A stretch of 64,000 nt of DNA from CAZNXJ01 sp964577115 (GCA_964577115.1 CAZNXJ010000008.1:143500-207499); one strand, 5' to 3'; shown: positions 35,720 to 44,403, counted from the first letter of the stretch. The notes: generated from the sequence alone by a model not told the origin. Translations and numbers: made by a program.

Positions 35720-36944
35720 CGGGCTGGAAGTCATTGCCGAGCGGAATGAGAAGGCGTACAGCACCGCGCTCGGCTATTTCGTGAAAACCGGTTCACGAGA
35801 CGAAGACGCCAAGATCTCGGGGATGAGCCATTTCCTCGAGCACATGACGTTCAAAGGCACGTCGAAACGCACGGCCGAGGACGTCAATCGCGAACTGGAT
35901 GAGATCGGCTCGCACTCGAACGCCTACACGAGCGAGGAGCAGACCGTTTATCACGCGATCGTACTTCCCGAGTACATGGAGCGTGCGGTCGAGCTGCTGT
36001 CGGACATGATGCGTCCGGCGCTGCGCGAAGAGGATTTCCAAACCGAGAAGCAGGTAATCCTAGAAGAGATCGCCAAGTACGATGACCAGCCGCCGTTCGG
36101 TGCCTTCGAGCGGAGCATGGCGCTACATTTCGGCGACCATTCGCTGGGCCGCGCCATTTTGGGTACGCGCGATACGGTCAGCGCAATGTCGGCCGCCGAC
36201 ATGCAGACCTTTTTCGCCCAGCAGTACAGTCCCAACAACATGGCGCTCGTAGCGACCGGCAATGTCGATTTCCCGCGGCTCGTGGAATTGGCCGAGCGAT
36301 ACACGAGCGACTGGGCAGCCTTCACGCCGCGTCGCGATCCAACACGCGGCCAGCGAGTCAGCTCGCAGACGCGTGTCGACGTCCGCACGAACCCGCTCGC
36401 TACCCAGCAATACGTTATCCTTGTTTCGGATGGCCCCGCCGCGGACCAGGAACAGCGCTATGCCGGCCGTCTCGCGGCCGCGATTCTCGGCGACGACAGC
36501 GGCAGCCGTATGTTCTGGGAACTGGTGGATACCGGCCGAGCGGAATGCGCGGCAATGGGTCCGCACGAGTTCCAGGGCACCGGCGTGATGCTGACGTACT
36601 TGTGCTGCGAGGCCGAAGACGCGCAGGAGAATCTGCGCGCAATCCATGAGATCTTTCGGCGCGCCGAGGAAGAAGGCGTAACCGAGCAGGAGCTCGAACA
36701 GGCCAAGAACAAGATTTGTTCGCAAATCGTGCTTTCGAGCGAACGTGCGGCGAATCGCCTGTTCAGCGTGGGCGGCGGCTGGCTAACGCGCGGCGAGTAT
36801 CGGCGCGTGAAGGAAGTCGTTGACGCCTACCGTGCCGTGACGGTCGACGAGATCCGCGAGTTGCTCCAGCAATATCGCCTGACGCGCTACACAACATGCG
36901 CCGTCGGCCCGCTCGAGCATCTCGAAATCCCCAGCCGCGCCTAA
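35691..36944 (+). CDS. M16 family zinc metallopeptidase, catalytic subunit
   Basis: This 417-residue pitrilysin/MPP-like protease has an intact inverted zinc motif H47-x-x-E50-H51 ('SHFLEHMTFKGT'). The third ligand glutamate follows about 75 residues later (E125/E126, 'QVILEEIAKYDD'). The C-terminal R/Y motif is poorly conserved here ('FWELVDTGRAECAA'), complementing the upstream subunit. The TTG start at 35691 has GGAGG at the right distance and lies inside the previous gene. The complex probably degrades small peptides or processes a protein in the cytosol, although secreted roles cannot be excluded. Confidence 0.94.
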   Translation: MEFLRHTLPNGLEVIAERNEKAYSTALGYFVKTGSRDEDAKISGMSHFLEHMTFKGTSKRTAEDVNRELDEIGSHSNAYTSEEQTVYHAIVLPEYMERAVELLSDMMRPALREEDFQTEKQVILEEIAKYDDQPPFGAFERSMALHFGDHSLGRAILGTRDTVSAMSAADMQTFFAQQYSPNNMALVATGNVDFPRLVELAERYTSDWAAFTPRRDPTRGQRVSSQTRVDVRTNPLATQQYVILVSDGPAADQEQRYAGRLAAAILGDDSGSRMFWELVDTGRAECAAMGPHEFQGTGVMLTYLCCEAEDAQENLRAIHEIFRRAEEEGVTEQELEQAKNKICSQIVLSSERAANRLFSVGGGWLTRGEYRRVKEVVDAYRAVTVDEIRELLQQYRLTRYTTCAVGPLEHLEIPSRA

Positions 36945-37291
36945 CGCGCCGTCCCGATTTCGACACTCCGACCGAGGCGCTGAATCAAACGGGCAAAACT
37001 GCGAAGGCCGAACAGGTTATTGCCGAGCGAGGCCGTAAGGGTCCGCCGCCCATCGCCCTGAGCCTGGCGTGGATCTGCTACCGGTACCAGGCTTACGGCC
37101 AAGCGATCAACCTGTTTACGAAGCTGTTCACTACGCAGGTCGGCAATCCCAACTTCCTCGCCGCGCTGGAATGTGCCGCGCGGCGCTGCGGGCGCGTGAA
37201 CGATATCGTGCGGCTCTATAAATCACAGCGCTCCTCCGATCTGCGGCTCTTCGGCCGCATACGCCGCCTATACGCGGAATCCGGACGCTAG
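36896..37291 (+). CDS. Small TPR-like protein or fragment
   Basis: The C-terminal 90 of 131 residues look like real helical-repeat protein, for example 'IALSLAWICYRYQAYGQAINLF', quoted in part, and 'LAALECAARRCGRVNDIVRLYKS'. The start region does not. The only in-frame start (36896) lies inside the protease gene, overlapping it by 49 bases, and gives an arginine-rich N-terminus. Either translation begins by coupling to the protease gene, or this is the remnant of a longer tetratricopeptide protein. I cannot assign a function. Confidence 0.35.
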   Translation: MRRRPARASRNPQPRLTRRPDFDTPTEALNQTGKTAKAEQVIAERGRKGPPPIALSLAWICYRYQAYGQAINLFTKLFTTQVGNPNFLAALECAARRCGRVNDIVRLYKSQRSSDLRLFGRIRRLYAESGR

Positions 37292-37477
37292 AGCCTGAAG
37301 ATGCGGCGTATCGCTAGGTGGAATCCGGTGGGCCGCAAGGATTGCCTCATTGTGCTCGCCGCACCCCCTGGGCCGGCGTCTCAAACAGCTACGCGGCGTT
37401 TCGATAAATTCACGCCGGCCATGCAGGCGATAGCATCTTAAGGAAGGCAAAGACCGTTCGGCACGGAGGCGTGAAAG

Positions 37478-37810
37478 ATGCGTCGGATGCTTGTGCGATT
37501 GGCCGGACTTGGGATGATCGCGCTGGTCGCCGCGCCGGCCAGTGGTGACGACCAATGCTTCCGGCGGTGGTGGGGCATTGGCTACGGCCCTGGGTACCAT
37601 GCCGGATGGCGCGCTGGTGAGCCACAATTCTATCCGTACTACCAGATGCCGCTCGCCGAACCTGTGTACCCTGGATACCAGGCCCCGCGGACAGCTCCAC
37701 CAAGTCCTCCGGAAACAGCCGGTCCCTCGGCCCGGCACCGGCCCGCCGATCCGGTCTACCCATGGACTCGGCTGCCCGCGCGCGATGGTGCGCCCCTCAT
37801 TTCGCGTTAG
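37478..37810 (+). CDS. Small secreted Gly/Pro/Tyr-rich protein
   Basis: This 110-residue protein has a clear signal peptide ('RRMLVRLAGLGMIALVAAPASG', cleavage near 'SGD') and a GGAGG ribosome site at 37475. The mature part is rich in Gly, Pro and Tyr ('GIGYGPGYHAGW', 'FYPYYQMPL', 'PGYQAP') with a single cysteine and no known domain. Short proteins of this sort are frequent in planctomycetes and may belong to the cell envelope. Function unknown. The ndk gene follows 99 bp later. Confidence 0.65.
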   Translation: MRRMLVRLAGLGMIALVAAPASGDDQCFRRWWGIGYGPGYHAGWRAGEPQFYPYYQMPLAEPVYPGYQAPRTAPPSPPETAGPSARHRPADPVYPWTRLPARDGAPLISR

Positions 37811-37909
37811 AGACGTTTTGCTACAATCGGCACCTCACGGAAGTGGCCAGAGCGGCGATGCCGCCGGCGCCACGGTTGTGCCGACAAACGTCTCCCACGG
37901 TTCCACGCC

Positions 37910-38368
37910 ATGCAGCGCACTTTGATTCTCCTCAAGCCGGACTGCGTTCAGCGGCGGCTGATGGGGCGAGTGATCACTCGCTTCGAAGAAAAAGGTTTCA
38001 ACATCATCGGCATGAAGATGCTGCGCGTCACGCCCGAACTGGCGCGGCAGCACTATGCCGAGCACGTGAATAAGCCGTTCTACCCGAGCCTCGAGGAATT
38101 CATTACGGCCGCGCCGATTGTCGCCATCGCTCTTGAAGGACTCGACGTCATCCGCGTGGTCCGCGAAATGCTCGGACCGACGAACGGCCTGAACGCACCG
38201 GTCGGAACAATCCGCGGCGACTATAGCAGTAGCCGGCAGATGAACCTTGTTCACGCCTCGGATGGCCCGGAAGCGGCCGAGCGCGAGTTGAAGTTGTATT
38301 TCGGCGACGACGAGCTGCACAGCTACGAGCCGGCACTTGCGCCTTGGTTCAAAGCCTCCGACGAGTAG
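37910..38368 (+). CDS. ndk: Nucleoside diphosphate kinase
   Basis: This 152-residue enzyme transfers the gamma-phosphate of ATP to NDPs through phospho-histidine H115 ('NLVHASDGPEAAERE', quoted in part). Other family motifs are 'LLKPDCVQRRLMG', 'KMLRVT' and 'RGDYS'. Length fits the family (about 140-152), with a C-terminal extension common in planctomycetes. Its stop overlaps the end of the convergent TVP38 gene by 20 bases. Confidence 0.97.
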   Translation: MQRTLILLKPDCVQRRLMGRVITRFEEKGFNIIGMKMLRVTPELARQHYAEHVNKPFYPSLEEFITAAPIVAIALEGLDVIRVVREMLGPTNGLNAPVGTIRGDYSSSRQMNLVHASDGPEAAERELKLYFGDDELHSYEPALAPWFKASDE

Positions 38369-39050
38369 CCCAGCGGCGATACACGCTGCGAAATGCAAGC
38401 GGCGCCGCGCCGAGCATCACAAAGGCCAGCACAACGCCGGGGCGCAGCAGGCTCGCAGCGCCCTGCGTTGCGATCTGTTCGAGCGTCGGTAATCGGCTGC
38501 CCGCGTACGCAAAGAGGCACGTCCCGGGCAGCATGCCTATCTGGCTGACCCAAAGAAAAGTCCACAGCCGCATGCGCGTCAGCCCAGCTACCAGGTTGAT
38601 CACAAAGAATGGTATGGCCGGGATGAGCCGCAGCCAGAACAGGTACAGAGCTCCTTCGCTATCGAGCCACCGGTTCATCGATGCGAGTCGCTCAGCATAA
38701 CGCTGCTGGACATATTGTCCAACCAAATAGCGGCTCGTCAGAAACGCGACGCCCGCACCTGCCGTTGCGGCGAAGCTTAGTAGCACAACGGCTCGCCAAA
38801 ATCCAAACAACCAGCCATACGTCAGCGACATGACGCCCGCGCCTGGCAGCGAGAGTCCCGTGATCGCGACATACACGCAGAACGCTCCGAGAAGCGCCAT
38901 TACCGGATGCTGTTCGACGGAGGCGCGCAGCGCGGATTCGTTCCGCGCGAGCCGTTCAAGCGACCACGCATCGCGGACCTGCCAGGCGAACGTGGCGGCT
39001 GCGACGACGACGATGAACAGCGTGACGGCTTGGTAACGTTTCGGGACCAC
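38349..39050 (-). CDS. TVP38/TMEM64 family (VTT domain) membrane protein
   Basis: This 233-residue protein has six or so hydrophobic segments and the VTT/SNARE-associated Golgi domain core, with 'SLPGAGVMSLTYGWLFGF', 'RLIPAIPFFVINLVAG' and 'GMLPGTCLFAYAGS'. Members of the DedA/VTT superfamily act as lipid scramblases or membrane-homeostasis transporters; the specific role here is unknown. The start is a GTG at 39050. The 3' end overlaps ndk tail-to-tail. Confidence 0.87.
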   Translation of the reverse strand: MVPKRYQAVTLFIVVVAAATFAWQVRDAWSLERLARNESALRASVEQHPVMALLGAFCVYVAITGLSLPGAGVMSLTYGWLFGFWRAVVLLSFAATAGAGVAFLTSRYLVGQYVQQRYAERLASMNRWLDSEGALYLFWLRLIPAIPFFVINLVAGLTRMRLWTFLWVSQIGMLPGTCLFAYAGSRLPTLEQIATQGAASLLRPGVVLAFVMLGAAPLAFRSVYRRWATRRRL

Positions 39051-39089
39051 GGGGCTGGCACGGAAGCGCGCGGAATAAAATGAACGGAT

Positions 39090-40070
39090 TCAGCCGTGGT
39101 TCCGAAGATTGCCGGCCGGCGTGTCGGCAGCAAGCTGGTCAATCATTTCTCGCGTCGCGGCTTCGACTGCATTTTGCCACTGAGCATCGCCAAACCGTTC
39201 GCGGTACTCGGGGCGCGCATGCGCGAAGATGATCGCGCGCGAACTATTGACCAGTGCTCCCCATCCACGATCGTCAAATCCGGCCGCCGTATCCGCCGCC
39301 GAACCGCCTTGCGCGCCGTAACCCGGGATGAGAAGCCACGCATGCGGCATCGCCGCACGCAGTTCGGCGAGCTGCTGCGGATAGGTCGCGCCCACGACGG
39401 CACCGATGGGTCCGAATCCCGACGCAGAGGCAAGGGGCGCCGACTGTTGCTCGAGCCACTCGGCCACCTGCACATACAGCGCGCGCCCCTCACGGCTCAC
39501 TTTTAAATCCTGGAACTGGCCACCGCCGGGGTTCGAGGTTTTGACAAGGACAAACACGCCGGCCCCACGCTGCCCGGCAATGTTGAAAAACGGCTCGAGA
39601 CTGTCGCTGCCGAGATACGGGCTGACCGTCAGCGCATCGGCTCCCCAGGCGCTTTCAGCGCCAAGGTAGCCGCGGGCATAGGCCTCTGCCGTGGAACCAA
39701 TATCGTTGCGTTTGCCATCGAGCACGACGAGCAGCCCGCGTTGGCGCGCATATTGACAGACTTTTGCAAGCGCGGACATGCCCGGCGGTCCCAGCTCTTC
39801 GAAGAACGCCGCTTGCGGTTTAACGGCCGGAACGAGCGGCGCGACGACGTCGATGATACCTTCACAAAAGCGCTGGAAGGCCCCGGCCTGCGCGGCAAGG
39901 TCGCGAGCGTCGATGCCGTGCTTCAAAGGCTCCGGCAAATTGGCAAAGCGAGGATCCAGGCCAACGAGCGCCGGCGTCTGGCAACGCACAATCGCCTCGG
40001 CCAGCCGATCACTAAACGGATTTGTCACGGGAGCGTGTTTTTCGGTGAGGCTGTGGTGGGTGTCGGACAC
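39090..40070 (-). CDS. pyrF: Orotidine 5'-phosphate decarboxylase (type 2)
   Basis: This 326-residue enzyme converts OMP to UMP, the last step of pyrimidine synthesis. The catalytic D-K-x-x-D motif is D118, K120 and D123 in 'LDGKRNDIG'. The type 2 (long) form is shown by 'VKPQAAFFEELGP', 'YLGSDSLEPF' and 'LIPGYGAQGG'. The GTG start at 40070 gives the full family length; a GTG at 40028 would remove 14 poorly conserved residues. No other pyrimidine genes are adjacent. Confidence 0.96.
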   Translation of the reverse strand: MSDTHHSLTEKHAPVTNPFSDRLAEAIVRCQTPALVGLDPRFANLPEPLKHGIDARDLAAQAGAFQRFCEGIIDVVAPLVPAVKPQAAFFEELGPPGMSALAKVCQYARQRGLLVVLDGKRNDIGSTAEAYARGYLGAESAWGADALTVSPYLGSDSLEPFFNIAGQRGAGVFVLVKTSNPGGGQFQDLKVSREGRALYVQVAEWLEQQSAPLASASGFGPIGAVVGATYPQQLAELRAAMPHAWLLIPGYGAQGGSAADTAAGFDDRGWGALVNSSRAIIFAHARPEYRERFGDAQWQNAVEAATREMIDQLAADTPAGNLRNHG

Positions 40071-40175
40071 GAACCGGAACAGCTCCGGATCGGATAAACG
40101 CCCAGTTTAGCGGCCTCAGCGCGGACTCCCAGCAGGCGCTACAACAATTCGCCGAGGAAATCGGTTCGCGCACGG

Positions 40176-40979
40176 CTACGTGCGCAGCTCACCCTCGAGC
40201 ACCGTCACGGCCTGCCCCGACAATTGCACGCGTTCGCTCTCGACCTGGACTTTCAAGTGGCCGCCCCGAGGCGACGCCTGATACGCGCGAATCGGTGAGC
40301 GTCCTAGCCGCTCCGTCCAATACGGGCCAAGACAACAGTGGGCCGAACCCGTTACCGGGTCCTCGTCGATACCAAGCGCGGGACAGAAGAAGCGCGAAAC
40401 AATATCGTGCGTCTCGCCGTCGGCCTTGCTGGTGATGATCACACCACGAGTTGGCACGCCCTTTAATCGCTCGAAGTCGGGGCGGACCGCGCGCACCGCT
40501 TGTTCGTTCTCGAGCTCCACCAGGTAGTCGAACGTTGTTTTGCCCACAAACCGCACACGCTCGCTCGCCACTCCCAGCGACGCAAACAAGTCTGGCGGCG
40601 GTTCCGACGGTTCGGCTGGTGTCGCGGGAAAATCCATTTCGATTTCGTCGCCCCTGTGATGGCAGATCAGGGGGCCGCTGAGCGTCGCAAAGCGGATCGA
40701 CTGATCGTGCGGAGCAATTTCCGCCGACCAGAGCACATGGGCCGAGGCGAGTGTCGCATGGCCGCAGAGCGGGACTTCCGCACGCGGAGCAAACCATCGC
40801 AGACCAAAACCGTCATCCTGCCGAGTGACGAAGGCGGTTTCCGCGAGGTTCATTTCGGCCGCCACCGCCTGCATCCAGTCCGCCGGCGCGTCGGATTCCA
40901 TCAGACATACCGCCGCCGGATTACCACCAAAGGGCTGGTTCGTGAACGCATCCACCTGCCAGATCTTCACGCGACGCAT
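40176..40979 (-). CDS. PhzF family isomerase-like protein
   Basis: This 267-residue PhzF-fold protein has 'VDAFTNQPFGGNPAAVC' at the start, the catalytic-type glutamate in 'MNLAETAFV', 'RWFAPRAEVPLCGHATLASAHVL' (quoted in part) and 'DPVTGSAHC' near the C-terminus. Family members catalyse proton shifts in phenazine precursors, but most bacterial homologues outside phenazine clusters have unknown substrates. No phenazine gene is nearby. ATG 40979 is chosen because GAGGAG lies upstream at a normal distance. Confidence 0.92.
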   Translation of the reverse strand: MRRVKIWQVDAFTNQPFGGNPAAVCLMESDAPADWMQAVAAEMNLAETAFVTRQDDGFGLRWFAPRAEVPLCGHATLASAHVLWSAEIAPHDQSIRFATLSGPLICHHRGDEIEMDFPATPAEPSEPPPDLFASLGVASERVRFVGKTTFDYLVELENEQAVRAVRPDFERLKGVPTRGVIITSKADGETHDIVSRFFCPALGIDEDPVTGSAHCCLGPYWTERLGRSPIRAYQASPRGGHLKVQVESERVQLSGQAVTVLEGELRT

Positions 40980-41154
40980 GCTCGTCACTCCTCAGTTCAT
41001 CCAGGTTGCGACTGAAACGCCGAGCCACCTCACTGGAACGCTCGGCCGTAACGACCTATGGGGACACGAACCGAGGGAAAACGGTTCGCGAGCAGCACGC
41101 GTTTTCGCAGCGCCAGCGTGCCACTCGCGAACCCGGCGAATTCACCTCATCGCG

Positions 41155-41631
41155 TTACGCCATACCAAAGGCTTCTTTCATCGAGGCCGCCAGCTCCTCG
41201 GGCGTCTTGTCGCTGACATGCGTCGCAAACGACCAGTTATGGCCGAACGGATCCGTGATCACACCGTAGCGATCGCCCCAGAACATGTCCTGAGCCGGCA
41301 TTTTCACGGTGGCCCCAGCCTGCTCGGCCCGAGCGATCGCGGCATCGCAGTCTTCGACGTAGCGGTGAATGGTAATTGGCGCGGCATTCAGCGATTTCGG
41401 CGAATGGCTCACGCCATCGCAGTATTCAGGAAAGTCATCCGCAAGGAACACGGTCGCGTTTCCGATGCGAATGGCCGCGTGCATGAGCTTCTGACCATCC
41501 GGACTCGGCACGCGCGTCAGCTCTTCGGCGCCAAACACCTTTTTATAGAACTCGATCGCCTCCGAACATGGATCACAAACCAGATGCGGGATCAATCCCT
41601 CGCGACCTTCGGGAATTGCCTTTGTGCTCAT
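41155..41631 (-). CDS. VOC superfamily (glyoxalase/PhnB-like) protein
   Basis: This 158-residue protein has paired beta-alpha-beta-beta-beta modules. Signature parts are 'AIEFYKKVFGAEEL', 'IRIGNATVFLADDFPEY', 'DAAIARAEQAGATV' and 'MFWGDRYGVITDPFGHNWSFATH'. This matches the PhnB-like subgroup. The fold can bind metal and act in detoxification or isomerisation, but no activity can be assigned. It is a monocistronic gene between phzF-like and doxX-like genes. Confidence 0.9.
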   Translation of the reverse strand: MSTKAIPEGREGLIPHLVCDPCSEAIEFYKKVFGAEELTRVPSPDGQKLMHAAIRIGNATVFLADDFPEYCDGVSHSPKSLNAAPITIHRYVEDCDAAIARAEQAGATVKMPAQDMFWGDRYGVITDPFGHNWSFATHVSDKTPEELAASMKEAFGMA

Positions 41632-41761
41632 CGCTCTTACCTCTTCAAGCTAGAAAGAATCACGGGTTTTCACGAACGCTTCACGAGCAAACAAACACGA
41701 TCCGCCGGCGCGGATGCGTTATGACCACGTTTGAACAGATTGAACAGAGGAGCGGCGCTGC

Positions 41762-42163
41762 TCAGCCTAGTTCGCGTAAGCGAGCCGAACTGGAGCCGAT
41801 GGCGAGCGAAAAAATTTCGGGATAGCGGCACGCGACGCCAATCCACATCACGACCCCCATGATGATGGGCATGATGAACGGGTCACCCACACGCACGTGG
41901 GTCGCCGTCGCTCCGCCGAGGTACCCAGTCAACAGGATGGCGGCGAGAAAGCCGGTGCGTGGCACGAGCAGGAGCACGGCGAGCACGACTTCCAGGATGC
42001 CGATGCGCGTCATGAGCGGAACCGTGTAGCCCAGCTTCTCGAACATCTCGGCCTTCCCCTCCCACTCGGCAAACTTGCCGCCCGCGCTCGGAACGATCAG
42101 GAAAAAGGCGACCAAGGCGCTGATGACCCATCCCGTAATGCGCATGCCTCGCGACGACTTCAT
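41762..42163 (-). CDS. DoxX-like membrane protein
   Basis: This 133-residue protein has four transmembrane helices of the DoxX-like type ('ITGWVISALVAFFLIVPSAGGKF', 'RIGILEVVLAVLLLVPRTGFLAAILLTGYLGGATATHVRVGDP', both quoted in short parts only). The 'GYLGGATATHVR' motif is characteristic of this subfamily. Members may be electron-transfer or stress-related membrane components; function is not known. ATG 42163 follows GAAAGGC. It is divergent from the nsrR-like gene, with 361 bp between them. Confidence 0.85.
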   Translation of the reverse strand: MKSSRGMRITGWVISALVAFFLIVPSAGGKFAEWEGKAEMFEKLGYTVPLMTRIGILEVVLAVLLLVPRTGFLAAILLTGYLGGATATHVRVGDPFIMPIIMGVVMWIGVACRYPEIFSLAIGSSSARLRELG

Positions 42164-42524
42164 GGCGATGCCTTTCGTGAGATTTATGGCCAGTTCAAAA
42201 AACGGGCAAAGCAAATGCCGGTTCCCTGCGTTTCATGTCGCAGGTTCGTTGCTGCCCGGCTAACGGATAGTCGAACGACAGGGGCCCGGTTCGACACACG
42301 CGTGAATCTTTCTTGGTGAGACCGTCGTTCAGTCCGCGCCCGCTCGAATGGCGGCGACGAGTTCAGGAGCATAACGAACGGCGCGGTCGCCGAACAACGT
42401 CCACGTCGGCCGGCGGCATTAACAAAAACGCCACGCGCCACTCCGTCCGCGTTGACAGCGCCCCGGCCCGCCTCTAAATTGGCAAAACATGTACAGTTAA
42501 TACATCTTTAAGAATACCCTCCTG
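42164..42524. other. Divergent intergenic region before the nsrR-like gene
   Basis: About 360 bp, no gene seen. The right end contains the NsrR-like operator (42486-42508) and a probable -35 TTGGCA (42479-42484) with TACATC (42501-42506) 16 bp later, so the operator would overlap the -10 element. Confidence 0.5.
42486..42508 (+). promoter_or_regulatory. NsrR-like operator upstream of the Rrf2 gene
   Basis: AACATGTACAGTTAATACATCTT matches the NsrR consensus AAGATGYATTTNAAATRCATCTT at 17 of 22 defined positions, with a near-perfect right half (AATACATCTT). It lies 17 bp before the ATG of the Rrf2 gene, suggesting autoregulation. Confidence 0.6.
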
Positions 42525-42980
42525 ATGGCGCTGACAACGCAGACGGATTACGCCCTCCGGACGCTCATGTACCTGGCGACGCGCCACGGGCGAGCGACCG
42601 TGGCCGACGTTGCCGGCCTGTTTGGGATTTCGGTCCACCATGTCGCGAAAGTCGTCAACTTACTGGCTCGCAACGGCTATTTGCGGAGCGTGCGCGGAGT
42701 CGGCGGCGGCATCGAGCTCGCCCGCCGGCCCGAAGAGATTCGCATTGGAGAGGTCATCCAGTGCATCGAAGGCGGCCAGCATCTACTCGACTGTCTCGGC
42801 ACACCCAACGTCTGCACCATTCAGTCGTTCTGCAAGCTACGAGGCGTGTTGGCGGAAGCCGAACGCCTTCAGCGCGAGTACCTGAGCGGCGTCACGCTGG
42901 CGGATGTGTTGCCGACGCCGCTCCAATTGGACCAGGCCGCCAAGGGCGCCGCGCCTGGTCCGTCCTCATCGGCGCCCTGA
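42525..42980 (+). CDS. nsrR: Rrf2-family transcription regulator, NsrR type
   Basis: This 151-residue winged-helix repressor has an Rrf2 N-terminus 'LTTQTDYALRTLMYLA' and helix-turn-helix 'TVADVAGLFGISVHHVAKVV'. Then come three cysteines with NsrR spacing, C90-x6-C97-x5-C103, the last in 'CKLRGVL', plus an extra C80. In NsrR these cysteines hold a NO-sensitive Fe-S cluster. The upstream element supports NsrR identity, so it probably represses NO-response genes. The next gene (heme protein) starts 32 bp later on the same strand and is likely co-transcribed. Confidence 0.88.
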   Translation: MALTTQTDYALRTLMYLATRHGRATVADVAGLFGISVHHVAKVVNLLARNGYLRSVRGVGGGIELARRPEEIRIGEVIQCIEGGQHLLDCLGTPNVCTIQSFCKLRGVLAEAERLQREYLSGVTLADVLPTPLQLDQAAKGAAPGPSSSAP

Positions 42981-43012
42981 TGGTTTCTCACTCGTTTTGC
43001 GGAGGTTCGGTT

Positions 43013-43564
43013 ATGAAGCATGCGATTACCCTATTCAGCATCGCGGCCCTCGCCGTCGCGACGCTGTCCGTCCAGCTGGTCGGTCAGGAGGCAGCCGACA
43101 AGCCCTCGGCGAAGGCCGCTGCGGCACAAGACGACAAGGCAGTCGAACGTACGCGTGACGTGGTGAAGATGTTGGACGATATCTACAAGCAGACGATCAT
43201 CCTGATCACCGACAAGTACGTGCACACCGAAGACGATTTTGCTGCCGGTAGCGCGGCCGTCGAATTGTTCCGGCGCATTGGCGAATCCGGCTCGCATCAA
43301 GTCCGGCTGCTCGACGTCACCGGCGACCCGTACGATGCCGAGAACGTGGCGAAGTCGGACTTCGAGAAAAAAGCGGTTGAACAAGTCAAGAAGGGGAAAG
43401 GGTACGTCGAGCAGATAACGACGAAAGACGGCCAGCAGTATCTCCAGGCGATGACGGCGGTTCCGGTCGTCTTGGAGCGGTGCATCATGTGCCATCCCCA
43501 CTATGCCGACGTCGAGAAGGGCGCCGCTATTGGCGCAATCAGCTACGAACTGCCGATCAAGTAA
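43013..43564 (+). CDS. Periplasmic c-type heme protein, DUF3365/Tll0287-like
   Basis: This 183-residue exported protein has a signal peptide 'KHAITLFSIAALAVATLSVQLV' and a heme-binding CxxCH at 157-161 ('CIMCH', followed by 'PHY'). The central domain of about 100 residues ('TIILITDKYVHTEDDFAAGSAAVELFRRIGE' region, quoted in parts) and the position of the heme motif near the C-terminus fit the DUF3365 (Tll0287-like heme-PAS) family. It is probably a periplasmic heme sensor or electron carrier. It has a GGAGG ribosome site, follows the NsrR gene directly and ends in a strong terminator, so the two form a compact operon. Confidence 0.85.
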   Translation: MKHAITLFSIAALAVATLSVQLVGQEAADKPSAKAAAAQDDKAVERTRDVVKMLDDIYKQTIILITDKYVHTEDDFAAGSAAVELFRRIGESGSHQVRLLDVTGDPYDAENVAKSDFEKKAVEQVKKGKGYVEQITTKDGQQYLQAMTAVPVVLERCIMCHPHYADVEKGAAIGAISYELPIK

Positions 43565-43601
43565 GCAGTCGAAACCTCGCCTCGCCCGACGGATATCCAG
43601 G

Positions 43602-43638
43602 ACGAGCCGGCCGCGGAAGCGCAGCCGGCTCGTTTTTT
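43602..43638 (+). terminator. Rho-independent terminator of the nsrR/heme-protein operon
   Basis: Perfect 10-bp stem ACGAGCCGGC (43602-43611) with GCCGGCTCGT (43624-43633), 12-base loop, then TTTTT. It lies 37 bp after the heme-protein stop codon. Confidence 0.9.
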
Positions 43639-43857
43639 ATTTCCCTTTCCCTCTCCGCCCTTTGCTCGACGCTCGAGATTTTTTGCCGCGTTCGGCACAC
43701 CGTCCCGCTCCCCTTGTGCTCCGCGAGAAAAAAATTTTGCCCCGGCTGTCGAATCCTCACCGGTCTGCTCGACCAACTTGCAGAACCTCCATCGAAGATT
43801 GTCCGCCGACAACCGGCGGGCGGAGACTGCGCAATTCGCTAGTGGGGAGAACTCAAA

Positions 43858-44403
43858 ATGAATCGCTCAACCGAAACGACGACTCGCCGGGAAACTTCAG
43901 CCGCTCGTCCCCCGCAAGAAACCGCCGAAGCCGAAATCCGAGGTCTGATCGCCGACTGGTCTCGGGCCCTCGAAGCCAAAGACGTCACCCAAATGATGGC
44001 CAACTATTCGCCCGACGTGGTGCTCTTCGATGCCATTCCGCCGTATAAGACAATTGGCGTGGAAAACGTCCGGAAGGCATGGGAAGGATGTTTTCCGTAT
44101 TTTCCGGAAAAATTCCGGTCCGAGCATCGTGATCTGACCATTCATGTCGACGGCGACCTGGCCGTCGTCCACGGGCTGCATCATTTCGCGCCAACCCCCG
44201 CCGATCATCCGTGCGGCGCGACGTGGTCGCGCATCACCGTCGTGTACCGGCGAATCGAAGGCCAGTGGAAAGTCGTGCACGAGCACGTATCGATCCCGTT
44301 CAATCCCATAACGCAGCAGGCGTTTTATATTCCTAATCCCGATGTCATTGAAGTGCCGTCGTACGAAAACGCAGGTGGTCCTTCCAAGGAGACGAATGAA
44401 TGA
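43858..44403 (+). CDS. NTF2-like (SnoaL-like) protein
   Basis: This 181-residue protein has a SnoaL_3/DUF4440-type NTF2 fold at about 20-150. Elements include 'EIRGLIADWSRALEAKDV', 'MANYSPDVVLFD', 'HVDGDLAVVHGLHHF' and 'VYRRIEGQWKVVHEHVSIPF'. Such proteins bind small hydrophobic ligands or serve as isomerases or hydratases; no activity is assigned. The stop overlaps the start of the DGPF gene by four bases, so they are co-translated. NTF2-like and DGPF proteins often occur together beside ECF sigma factors; no sigma gene is seen here. Confidence 0.85.
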   Translation: MNRSTETTTRRETSAARPPQETAEAEIRGLIADWSRALEAKDVTQMMANYSPDVVLFDAIPPYKTIGVENVRKAWEGCFPYFPEKFRSEHRDLTIHVDGDLAVVHGLHHFAPTPADHPCGATWSRITVVYRRIEGQWKVVHEHVSIPFNPITQQAFYIPNPDVIEVPSYENAGGPSKETNE

